From Sipunculus nudus (taxonomy: Eukaryota > Annelida > Sipuncula > Golfingiida > Sipunculidae): a stretch of 64,000 nt of DNA. The notes under the pieces were generated by a model. It did not search any database. It saw only the letters and a program-made list of their open reading frames with translations, and was not told the DNA's origin. Shown piece after piece: positions 26,501 to 33,981 of this stretch (positions are counted from its first letter, which is position 1; every line of letters begins with the position of its first letter). Where the stretch lies: positions 27,641,519 to 27,705,518 of the forward strand of contig CM049306.1 of assembly GCA_026874595.1 (NCBI GenBank). Direction: 5' to 3'. The translations under genes and the position numbers were made by a program.

Positions 26501-27622
26501 AACATAAGCCATGACATGCCTGATGATATGACATCCACTAGACCCAGTTGTGGCTCTGTTTAAAAAAACAGAGCCACAGGTCCCTGCCTTCATTTATCTA
26601 GCAGACAGGAATGCATGCAGGTGACAAGGTTGTACCCAATTTGGGTACATTTTGCCTGTGGTTAAGCCCCAGGTGATGGGGTGGTGATTGTTTCAGGCTA
26701 GCCTGTATGCACTGCAGGTGTTACATCATCACTGCCAACTTACTGGCCCACCCAGCTGAAATGTGATACATGTGGCTGGCCAGCTGAAACAATCCAGTGT
26801 TAATTAACCTGCCTGTAGGCAGTGCATGGTCTGTGTGTATCCAGTTGTCTAGTTACAGGACACCATGCACCAGTGATGATATAACACATGCATGTACTGC
26901 TTGAAAAAATCGCACAGGGGCACTGGGATAGGCACCAAAGATCAGGTGTAGCCTACTCCCGCCTGCTATAGATAAGTGAAACCAGGGACCTGTGGCTCTG
27001 TTTTTATAACAGAGCTACAACTGGGTCTAAACCTCGACATGCCTCTTACTTCACCATTACATGAATCCTAAATATCATTACGTCCGTCCGTATACACCCA
27101 TTACATCGTCCATGTAGACTGGATTCTATACTTGCTCCGCAAACTCTCTTCCCACGAACCTTAATGCAAAACATGCAAAACAGTTTTTATATTTGCGCTA
27201 CAGTGCGGCAGCTATAATCATAAATAGCCAAGAAGAGGAAGGCGACTGTCAATACGTAGTAAAAAAGTATCAGCTGATAACGAGGTATTAAGCTTAAAAG
27301 GTGAATGTCAGTGTAATACTGAAACAGTAATAAGACTGATGATACCACTTCCGGATTGACCAGCTGCTGGTTACTGCGCCGGTCAACCGGCCGCGGGACG
27401 CCCCCTCATCAGCTTGCTGCCTGGGTATGACCTTCAAGTGCAAATTCGTTCAAAGGATAAAACTGCAATAAGGCCAGATAATTATATTACAGTAACACAA
27501 ACCTGCGTGGCCATAGCTGACATGCAACGTCCACAGACTCTAGACGCGAGAGACACTCGCCGGCTCAACAAGACAACTAGGGGTTTCCACACGTGGACTC
27601 GACTTGTTATGGGAGGCGCCAT
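3039..27622 (-). CDS. LAP3: Cytosol/leucyl aminopeptidase (M17), 5' six exons, 3' part off window
   Basis: This is the 5' part of an M17 leucyl aminopeptidase gene, a family of two-metal hexameric exopeptidases that remove N-terminal residues from peptides. Six exons join in phase: 27503-27622, 13982-14097, 9773-9933, 5009-5077, 3646-3754 and 3039-3191 (728 nt, 242 full codons). Landmarks resembling animal LAP3 are KGLVLGAY (exon 2), FYGLDSEF and HEGKENVRNAA (exon 3), AAAEGAFLCHYSYDDMK (exon 5) and AWKRGKILAEGQNFSRWLME followed by TPANHMTPT (exon 6). All introns are GT-AG. Residues 1-36 are rich in Arg and lack acidic residues, like a mitochondrial leader; Met34 and Met37 could start a cytosolic form. 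The catalytic Lys/Arg and metal ligands lie in the missing C-terminal half, beyond the left edge. Exon 6 ends at a GTTAGA donor and I found no further exon between 1 and 3038. Confidence 0.93.
3192..3645 (-). other. LAP3 intron 5
   Basis: AT-rich. It contains a 56-bp offset direct repeat of the exon 5 end and donor at about 3571-3645. Nothing else seen. Confidence 0.6.
3646..3754 (-). CDS. LAP3: LAP3 exon 5
   Basis: 109 nt encoding AAAEGAFLCHYSYDDMKSKD followed by KQTPVNMSLYSAGASD. The AAAEGA motif and the Y-DD-K stretch match the LAP3 AAAEGAVLGLYEYDDLK region. The donor GTCAGTGTA is repeated 56 bp downstream in the intron (see findings). Confidence 0.88.
4322..4636. mobile_element. MITE with terminal inverted repeats
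   Basis: Left AAGGTATGGTTCTCAGGCAC (from about 4340) is mirrored by GTGCCTGAGAACCATACCTT (about 4598-4617), with GGCC/A-rich flanks also inverted. It is about 310 bp with no coding capacity and sits in LAP3 intron 4. A related TTTCTCAGGCAC motif occurs at 34093 and 35313. Confidence 0.55.
5009..5077 (-). CDS. LAP3: LAP3 exon 4
   Basis: A 69-nt exon encoding LGLRQLREQGFTDVQFDSLG followed by DPE. It links the HEGKEN helix to the AAAEGA helix. The acceptor is ATTTGCAG and the donor is GTAAGATA; phase 1 in and out, matching its neighbours. Confidence 0.85.
8186..8242 (-). repeat. Degenerate tRNA-derived SINE head
   Basis: The minus strand reads GTAGCACAGAGGTTAAGATG (A-box-like TAGCACAGAGG, complement of 8229-8239). 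About 35 nt later comes GGTCTCAGGTGTAAACT, a decayed B box with the extended GGTCTCAGGTTC layout. It is too damaged and incomplete to be a tRNA gene. Confidence 0.45.
8549..8577. repeat. (TA)n microsatellite
   Basis: Uninterrupted TA repeats preceded by imperfect ATACAT units. Confidence 0.9.
9773..9933 (-). CDS. LAP3: LAP3 exon 3
   Basis: 161 nt encoding SGFADKKSKSRVFYGLDSEF, then SGVALVKLGKEGAGYDEKEE and LHEGKENVRNAAA. It corresponds to the conserved FYGL and HEGKEN stretches of animal LAP3. The acceptor is CATGCAG and the donor is GTAAGTCA. Confidence 0.93.
10390..11340. repeat. Tandem ~430-bp repeat, about 2.2 units
   Basis: Segments starting near 10400, 10830 and 11260 share CTTGAGA-CA-GTCAAGGTCA, ATGAATAATGCTTGGTTTGG, GGAGGAGCCAATAGCAT and TCAAGGTCAACCACAAGTTA. 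No end hairpin is visible here. Confidence 0.7.
12025..13968 (+). mobile_element. F1 Helitron/Helentron-like element
   Basis: Begins CAAGTGAACCATGGGTCGTG with GCTCAACTGAC, contains about four to five ~400-bp tandem units, then GACAGACAG simple repeats, and ends in the imperfect hairpin AGCTCAG-TG-CT/AGTCAGCTGAGCT followed by AAAAA. The 5' subterminal GCTCAGCTGAC is the inverse of the 3' GTCAGCTGAGC, an arrangement described for Helentron-associated elements. No ORF encodes Rep/helicase, so it is non-autonomous. The class is inferred. Confidence 0.6.
13982..14097 (-). CDS. LAP3: LAP3 exon 2
   Basis: Encodes RKGLVLGAYEGNSEGEVTLS followed by ASSKDYVKKAAQLNELIK, the first strand and helix of the M17 N-terminal domain. 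The acceptor is TTTTTTTCAG and the donor is GTAAGTATT at 13981. The exon is 116 nt, phase 0 in and phase 2 out. A Helitron-like element ends at about 13968, only 13 bp into the intron. Confidence 0.9.
14470..14530 (+). repeat. Short hAT-like MITE end remnant
   Basis: AAGGGGTGGATCCAGCATTA followed by GGGTCCAACCCA resembles, inverted, the GGATCCGCCCCTG end at 28620-28687. Confidence 0.3.
14586..15876 (+). mobile_element. F1 Helitron-like element, copy 2
   Basis: Starts CAAGTGACCCATGGGTCATG with GCTCAGCTGACT and ends with the CAGTCAGCTGAGCTAAAAAA hairpin end. It contains about three units related to copy 1, a perfect GGTGGCGCCACC at 15529-15540 and a GACAGACAGACGG tract just before the terminal hairpin. 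Confidence 0.65.
16563..16735. mobile_element. Small inverted-repeat element
   Basis: A ~46-bp arm (16586-16631, TTTAGACAGTGTATGTGTAG...) is inverted at 16688-16735. A second pair (GATCCGTTTACAT at 16563, ATGTAAACGGAT at 16659) interleaves with it. No coding capacity. Confidence 0.55.
17060..18865 (+). repeat. F3 tandem element, ~170-bp units, with terminal hairpin
   Basis: Units near 17075, 17265, 18090, 18255, 18425 and 18600 share TTTTCATGAAATTTTCTATG, GGTCAAAAATAGGTCA, CTGGTCATTATCTGCCCACA and CAGTATCTGCAGGCATTGTG. The array ends in GACGGAAGGA simple repeats and a hairpin (ATGCCC-GGCCAC-TTT-GTGGC-GGGCAT, about 18828-18860). It is interrupted by element F2. Confidence 0.65.
17450..18066 (+). 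mobile_element. F2 element nested in F3
   Basis: Two ~315-bp units (CCTGAGA-ATAAGCTCC..., CATCTTTGAACTTGAC), a GACGGACAGA tract and a terminal hairpin (AACCCATCAG/GCTGAGGGCT, about 18035-18062) followed by AAAAA. It contains a decayed palindrome, GGTGGTGCCACT. F3 units flank it on both sides, so it inserted into F3. Confidence 0.55.
19415..19640. repeat. Degenerate ~35-bp minisatellite
   Basis: AATTCTCATTTTTCC-GGGAA alternates with its near-inverse, about six units. Confidence 0.6.
21536..22777 (-). mobile_element. Pearl-like tandem element nested in F1
   Basis: About eight ~150-bp units, each with GGTGGCGCCACC or a decayed form followed by CCAAGATGGA-GGACATGC and CACTCCTAAGA. One perfect palindrome is at 22520-22531. 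The right end carries GAGTTCTCCAGAAACGAAC, also seen at about 38482-38501. The flanking F1 text GTTTTTGTATCA occurs on both sides. Confidence 0.55.
23018..24911 (+). mobile_element. FB Helitron-like element nested in F1
   Basis: 5' end CAAGGGACCTATGGGTCACT with GCTCAGCTGAC; 3' part with GACGGACGGACGGACGG and the AGCTCAGATGACTTATAGTC hairpin and AGCTAAAAA. Its interior matches, inverted, the elements at 27755 and 46692 (GGAACGGAGTCGCAAAG..., TCCTAGGTCTTACGG). It sits in the A-rich stretch of an F1 unit, which resumes with TACAGATGGCGCCACC. Confidence 0.6.
26541..27027. mobile_element. MITE with ~62-bp TIRs and TA target duplication
   Basis: GACCCAGTTGTGGCTCTGTT at 26541 is inverted at the right end (AACAGAGCTACAACTGGGTC, ending 27027). 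TA flanks both sides (26539-26540 and 27028-27029), as for Tc1/mariner-type insertions. Each TIR is itself a hairpin (TGGCTCTGTTT/AAACAGAGCCA). No coding capacity. Confidence 0.7.
27503..27622 (-). CDS. LAP3: LAP3 exon 1 (leader, 40 codons)
   Basis: ATG at 27622 opens MAPPITSRVHVWKPLVVLLS and continues with SRRVSLASRVCGRCMSAMATQ-type sequence (residues 20-40). The exon ends ACGCAG before a GT donor at 27502-27501, in phase 0 with exon 2. The Arg-rich, acid-free leader just before the KGLVLG start of the mature domain is what LAP3 orthologs show. The start is chosen by frame continuity and by the CpG-rich local composition. An upstream ATG at 27672 opens an overlapping short frame (see the uORF entry). 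Confidence 0.8.
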
Positions 27623-27672
27623 GACACCGTCACGCTGAAACCACGAATCAGAGCCGCCGGTACTATGTCCAT
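27607..27672 (-). promoter_or_regulatory. Overlapping upstream ORF at LAP3 start
   Basis: An ATG at 27672 opens a 21-codon frame (MDIVPAALIRGFSVTVSWRL and one more residue) that stops at 27607-27609, inside LAP3 codons 5-6 but out of frame. If the mRNA starts upstream of 27672, ribosomes must scan past or terminate here before the LAP3 ATG at 27622. This is seen in sequence only; the transcription start is not known. Confidence 0.35.
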
Positions 27673-27754
27673 GATAAACAGGTGGTCCCAGTTAAGGCCA
27701 CACAGAAAAAATTGTTCCATGGACTCTAGGGGAGAAAAAGAAATGCGAAAGGTT
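27623..27754 (-). promoter_or_regulatory. LAP3 5' flank, cut short by an element
   Basis: Only about 132 bp of CpG-containing DNA separates the LAP3 ATG from the hairpin end of an FB element at 27755. No TATA box is seen. The promoter must lie in this stretch or inside the element. Confidence 0.35.
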
Positions 27755-28546
27755 TTTTTAGCTCAGCTGACTATAAGTCATCTGAGCTATAGTCGTGGTC
27801 CGTCGTCCGTCTTGCCGTCCGGCCGTCCGTCCGTTAACAGGGCACATTTTAAAACTGTTGGACCTACGAATACAAAATTCTGCATACCATTAGATGTCCC
27901 CAAATCTCCTACCATACCAAAAATTGGGTCATTAGAACTTCGTTCCTTCGAGATATTAAGGAAAAACCTCCGTTTTCCATAAAAAAGCCATTGTTACACT
28001 TTAAGGCTGCCTAATATCAAAACCACTGATCTGTTTTTGATCAGATTTAGTATTCATATTCTTCCATACATTTTCCTGTGCACATACCAAAAATTAGGTC
28101 AGTATTTGGTATTATTTTTAAGTTATAGGCCCAAATATAATGCAATTTTTTAAAATTCAGGAAATATAATTGCTCATTTAACATGAGAATTGCTGAAGCT
28201 GGAGACTTTTTTCAGGAATATAACTTTATATATAACAAGATTCAATTGTTTACCCAAAATTAGATCTGAATTTTGCATATTGTTCAAGTTATTAGCATAA
28301 ATAAAAAATCAGTACCTTAAATTTTGTCCAAATTTGGCAGTGGCACGTTTTTTTCCTGTAAGTACTGTTGATTTTATTTTCACAGCATATATACGTAAGG
28401 ATTTAATCTTTTAAAATCTGAAATTTCAAAGAAATTGTTTGAAAAGAGTAGCTTTTATTCAAGTTTTCATACACCATGTCAAGTGTTGTTTACATCTGGC
28501 CCACCTAGTAGTACAGCCTTCACTTGCATTATGTAACCCACCCCAG

Positions 28547-29708
28547 CAGACCTGGGAGCCGCCGCCGAATTGCGCCAGCCGCCGCCGTTTATTTTATAAG
28601 CAAGCCGCCGCCGATAGTTTTTTAGGGTTTTCATTTGTCCTCCTGGGTTGGACCCCCCCTTTTCCTAAATCCTGGATCCGCCCCTGACAAAGGCCATCCT
28701 GGTGGACCGGTGGCGTAACATAATATATAGTCACAAAACTTCCTGCCCTTTCACATAACCCCATGTGATACAGTTAAAAATAGAAGTAAACAGTACGTCC
28801 AGCCATGACACTTAAAGTTCGGCAAACGAAAAACGATTATCCGGTTGAAAAAAGACGACTGAAAACACACCTTTTCCAGTTGGCATGTTATTAGCCGTTA
28901 TCAGGTTATCATCCACTTTGTTTGGATTCTCGTATATTCAGTTTTCTGCGTATCTAATTTTTAGTCATTTTTATTGTATTATCTGTCTCTCAAATTCTTT
29001 TTTTATCATCTTAATGTATTTTACTGTGTACAGTGCCTTAGGGCTATTGTATTTTAAAACAGTGAATTTGGCACTTTAATATACTTAAATAAAAATAATA
29101 AAAACTGTCATGCAAGTGAGCGCACGAAAACAGTTGCTCAGCGAATGCAAACAATGATATCTATATGTCTCAATGGCTGAATTGAAACCTTCGATTTTCC
29201 AAGATGCTTTTAGAATGTAACGTTATATCAAATGAGATCAAATTATTTATGTGTACCCAGCGTCTGTCAAAAGAAATGAGGAAAATCATAACAATTTTCA
29301 TCTGATCAAATAAGCGTTTCAGCTTCACCAAAACACGCTATAGGCCTATTGTCAGATCTGAAAACACAATGGGGTAACCCAATCCCTCACGTAACCACTC
29401 ACTGCCCTTTTACACGCCTGGCGTGATATTGAATAAAATTAATTTATCCAAAGGGTAATTACCTTGTTAAAATATTCGTTAAATTTGTTTCATATTATTG
29501 TACATATAAATATATTTGCATTAGACTGAGACAACATTTTGTCCATTAAATATTTGCCTCATCTTTACGGCTCAGCCGGCTAGCCAGCCACAACGTTGTC
29601 CACTCAGCCATCATCATTGTTTTTAGACCTGAGCGGCTCAGCCGGCTAGCCAGCTATTTTTTCTTCGAGCCAGCCGATTTACAGGTCAACGGCTGGCTCC
29701 CAGGTCTG
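28547..29708. mobile_element. hAT-like non-autonomous element, 8-bp TSD
   Basis: TIRs CAGACCTGGGAGCC and GGCTCCCAGGTCTG are perfect inverses. CACCCCAG is duplicated on both sides (28539-28546 and 29709-29716). The sibling FB copy at about 47470-47485 has a single CACCCCAG at this place, giving a natural empty site. Eight-bp duplications are typical of hAT transposons. GCCGCC runs and GCCGGCTAGCCAGC repeats lie near the ends. No transposase frame. Confidence 0.75.
28800..29105 (+). pseudogene. 5'-truncated LINE 3' end
   Basis: A plus-strand frame reads NDYPVEKRRLKTHLFQLACY then a stop (TAG at about 28893). The RRLKTHLFQLA pattern is the C-terminal end seen in CR1/L2-like reverse transcriptases. 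It is followed by a short 3' UTR ending in an A-rich ATAAAAATAATAAAA tail. Only the last ~20 codons are present. It lies inside the hAT-like element. Confidence 0.5.
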
Positions 29709-30580
29709 CACCCCAGGCAGCTTGCCTTGGCCCAGCTTGGCCACTACTAGCAGGCTTCCCCTCTGCCCTGCACTCACCCCCCCCCCCCCCCCTTCCCCCA
29801 GCTGGTGCGTAAACTAGATGAATGTTATAATTTTCTGTATTTTATTTTATTCTTGGCTATGCTACATTTAAGATTTTGTATTGTACCACCAGGGTTACAA
29901 TGATTTAAGTGCACATTTAATTGTGTCCACAAAGTGATGTATTGCTATGAAAGTGTGGATGTTCATCAGATAAGTAATGCTTTACTTCATAAAAGTAAAA
30001 CTTCACCAGGTGTGAAATTGACTATTAATTCCAGTAATTAATTATAGCTGAGATTGTAATTAGCATAATGATATTGTTTGTCCCTCATTCAACCAACAGT
30101 GTGTATACTTTATTTGAAAAGATGTTTTTATTTTATCAAATGTACTGAAGCTTTTAATTCATTTCGGTGAATAAAATTAAGCATGTACTGAAAACTCCAA
30201 TGTGCAAAACGTTTTAATAGGGATTCAAGGAATAATTTTGTAGATGCCATGTTGTTATATATAAACTTAAATGCATTATTCCCTTGAAAGTGAAATGAAG
30301 GTATTAGTCCATTCTGTCCACTTGCCTGTCCATCTGCAAATTTTTCATATGCATCACAGTATCTCAAAACTTTTACTGTTTTTCGTCATGACAGTCTTGT
30401 CAGAGTATTAGTTTGCAATCATATATTGAGAACTTTACTATAACCAGGTAGGAGGGCCCTTTCCTCTTAGCTTCTTAAATGCTTATATAAATAAAAATCA
30501 TTACAATAGAATATTTTTCATATTTTGCATTTGCAAAAATTTCAAACTTAAGCTGGTTGTTGTGACCCATGGGTCCTTTG

Positions 30581-31736
30581 TTTATATTCTGGATTCTCAA
30601 CATCATTGTTTGGCTAAAACTGAATAAATACCATACATGGTGCGAATACTTGGCAAATGTATATGAATATGAATATGAATATGTACTCCATTATAAAATT
30701 TCTTGCATAAGAATGGGATTTCAGGTAAAAATGAAAGTATTTGAATACCAGTGCAAATACTTTCAAAATGTATTCATAAATGCATTCATGAATATATTCT
30801 ATAATATTATTTTAATAATCATTTCAGTTATATTTTATTTTAAAAAAATCATATGATTCTCTTATTATTTTTAATAAAAATTATATTTGGCACAATATTT
30901 GTTATTAAATTTTAATAAATAGTTAAACTCTTTATCTTATATGTGCTGCTTATCAGTTATATCGGCAAGTCAAAATCTGTATGACAGTGGCACTCCATTT
31001 GTTAATAAAATAAATGAAATCAATCTCTTCCCTGTCTCCAAAGAAACTATCAAAATCATACATAAGCTTAACACTAACAACTCATAATACAGCTTATATT
31101 TATTTCCACACAAAACTAGCATGTGCCTCATTTCAAAATCATATTTTTTTATCTTATATAACAGCTGAGAGCCGTGACCCATAGGTCCCTTGTTTTTACT
31201 GGTCGTTACGAAAACCTTTTTACCAACTTAATTACAAGAAAGATACAAAACATTCTGAAAAAAAGATTGTATAAATTACAAGAAAAATGCAACGTATGTT
31301 TAATCCATTTCAATTATACTTGATCTTTAAAAATGAAAATTGTTTTATATGAAAATATAGTTTTTTTTTAATTCATAATGATATGTCTCAGGGAACACTC
31401 CCTGAGAAACATAAATTTAAAGGGATCCATGCATGTTGTGCTGCCGACACTCTGAAATCCTTTCGACATCGACTACAAAGGGTGAGTTTTTATAATCATA
31501 ATTACGGAGGCTCCTTCACTAAAGTTAATTCATCGGGGAAAAAACTGATACGGGAAATTTAAGAACGGCTATTTCGTAGAACAAGAGTTTTGTCAGGCCT
31601 ATTGAGGCTATTTTCATGCATGCCAAGAGCAGTCATATATCGAGAGATTCATGCGGATAAAAAGGGGCGGGGTGTCCAGGGGACCCGCGGATTAGGAAAA
31701 CGGATATATATGCATGCTTCTTAAACTCTTATTGTG
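30581..31736. repeat. FC element remnant and AT-rich DNA
   Basis: 30975-31190 ends in a second 5' end (AGCTGAGAGCCGTGACCCAT...CCCTTG). It shares CCTGTCTCCAAAG, ACTATCAAAATCATACATAA and AGCATGTGCCTCATTTC with 63715-63845. 31190-31676 shows nothing recognisable. Confidence 0.5.
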
Positions 31737-33981
31737 TTTTTAGCTCAGCTGACTGTAAGTCATCTGAGCTATAGGAATCACCTTTTGTCCGTCGTCCGTC
31801 CGGCCGTCTGTCCGTTAACAGGGCACAAATCGTAACCGCTAGAACTGGAATCTTCTTACTTGACATCCTGGGAGGTCTATGGAAATTCTCCTTGTAAACC
31901 TGAAATTAGGTCACTGTGACCTATATTCTTCGAGCTATGGGGTTCCGAAGTACCCCCCAGAATAATGGAAAATTTGATACAAAAGCTCAAGTATCTGAAC
32001 AATTAATGCATTGATCATCATGATTTTTTGCATAGATATTGATCATGGAGTGTTTCATCAGTTTCTGCAGACTGGTGGCGCCACCTGTATTTTTTCGATT
32101 TTTACCAATATTTTTCTCTATTTTTGAGACCTCTTAAGATGCGGCCATCTGTTAACAAGGCACAAATCGTAACGACTACACCTAGAATCTTCTCTCTTGA
32201 CATGCAGGGAGGCCCATAAAAAGTCTCTTTGGAAACCTGAAATTAGGTCTCTGTTACCCATAACCTTTGAGCTATGGGGCTCCGAAGTACCCCCCAGAAT
32301 AATGGAAAATTTGATACAAAAGCTCAAGTATCTAAACAACTATTGCAGTGATCACCATGATTCTTTGCATGGATATTGATCATGGAATGTGTCATCAGTT
32401 TCTGCAGTATGGTGGCGCCACCTGTATTTTTTTTTAATTTTTACGAATTTTTTTCTCTATTTATGAGACCTCATAAGATGCGGTCATCTGTTAACATGGC
32501 ACAAATCGTAACAACTGGACCTAGAATCTTCTCTCTTGACATGCTGAGAGGCCCATGAAAAGTCTCCTTAAAAACTTGAAATTAGGTCTCTGTTACCCAT
32601 AACCTCTGAGCTATGGGGCTCCGAAGTACCCCCCAGAATAATGGAAAATTTGATACAAAAGCTCAAGTATCTGAACAATTATTATTTTGATCACCATGAT
32701 TCTTTGCATGGATATTGATCATGAAATGTTTCATCAGTTTCTGCATTCTGGTGGCGCCACCTGTATTTTTTCAATTTTTAGCTCAGCTGACTGAAAGTCA
32801 TCTGAGCTATAGGGATCACCTTTTGTCCGTCGTCCGTCCGGCCATCCAGGCGTCTGTCTGTTAACAGGGCACAAATCGTAACCGCTTGACCTGGAATCTT
32901 CTTACTTGACATCCTGGGAGGTCTATGGAAATTCTCCTTAAAAACTTGAAATTAGGTCACTGTGACCTATATTCTTCGAGCTATGGGGTTCTGAAGTACC
33001 CCCCCCCCCCCAGAATAATGCAAAATTTAATACAAAAGCTCAAGTATCTGAACAACTAATGCATTAATCACCATGATTCTTTGCATGGATATTGATCATG
33101 GAGTGTTTCATCAATATATGGAGATTGGTGGCGCCACCTGTATTTTTTTTATTTTTTACAATTTTTTTTCTCTACTTTTGTGATCTTTAAACATTTGGTC
33201 ATCTGTAAACAGGGCACAAATCATAATGACTGGACCTAGAATCTTCTGTCCTCACCTCCAGGGAAGCCCATAAAAGGTCTACATGGAAACCCGAAATAAG
33301 TCCCTGTTACCCATATTCTGTGAGCTATGGGGCTCTGAAGTACCCCCCAGAATAAAGATTTGGTCATATATTAACAGGGCACAAATCATAATGACTGGAC
33401 CTAGAATCTTCTTTCTTGACATGCAGGGAGGCCTTTGGAAAGTCTCTTTGGAAATCTGAAATTAGGTCTCTGTTACCCATATCCTTCATGCTCTGGGGCT
33501 CGGAAGTACTCCCCAGAATAAAGATTTGGTCATCTGTTAACAGAGCACAAATTATAATGACTTGACCTAGAATCTTCTTTCTTGATATGCTGGGAGGCCC
33601 CTGAAAAGTCTCCTTGTGCACCTGAAATTACATCTCTGTTACCCATATCCTTCATCCTATGCGGCTTTGAAATACCCCCCAGAATAAACATTTGGTCATC
33701 TGTTAACAGGGCACAAATCATAATAACTGGACCTAGAATTTTATTTTTTGACACGCTTGGAGACCCCTGAAAAGTCATCTTGTAAACCTTGAAAATAGGT
33801 GTCTGTTACTCATATCCTTCATGCTACAGAGCTCCATAGTACCCCAATGAATATTGGATGATTTTATACAAAAGGTCAAGTTTGGAAAAAGTATTTCATT
33901 CAAATTTGACATTCAGATGATAAAATTTCTTTTGTCAATGTCTTCCTGGTCAGCTGAGCGTCATGACCCCTGGGTCACTTG
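31737..33981 (-). mobile_element. F1 Helitron-like element with an internal second end
   Basis: TTTTTAGCTCAGCTGACTGT at 31737 (hairpin end), F1 units of ~390 bp, a second TTTTTAGCTCAGCTGACTGA at about 32775, further units shortening to ~180 bp, and the 5' end CAGCTGAGCGTCATGACCCC-GGGTCACTTG at 33981. Perfect palindromes are at 32074, 32411, 32750 and 33127. The paralogous segment near 35204-35216 lacks the insertion. Confidence 0.65.

Larger units (their letters stand above)
14098..27502 (-). other. LAP3 intron 1 (13.4 kb)
   Basis: Contains an F1 element (14586-15876), an inverted-repeat MITE (16563-16735), F2/F3 tandem elements (17060-18865), a minisatellite (19415-19640), a triple nest (20865-25935) and a TA-flanked MITE (26541-27027). 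Gaps at 15900-16560, 18866-19414, 19640-20860 and 25936-26540 are AT-rich with no gene seen. Confidence 0.6.
27755..30580 (-). mobile_element. FB Helitron-like element, copy 2, with nested hAT-like insert
   Basis: Begins TTTTTAGCTCAGCTGACTAT (hairpin 27760-27788) and a CCGTCCGTCCG tract, and ends TGACCCATGGGTCCTTTG at 30580. Outside the insert 28547-29708 it aligns nearly along its length with the copy at 46692-48586. Confidence 0.65.

Noticed and set aside
26236-26538. 100-codon minus-strand ORF as a LAP3 exon
   Set aside because: LAP3 exons 1 and 2 join in phase without it, and it has no similarity to the family.
27414-27638. Plus-strand 74-codon ORF
   Set aside because: Antisense to LAP3 exon 1, which is supported by splice phase and by continuity with exon 2.
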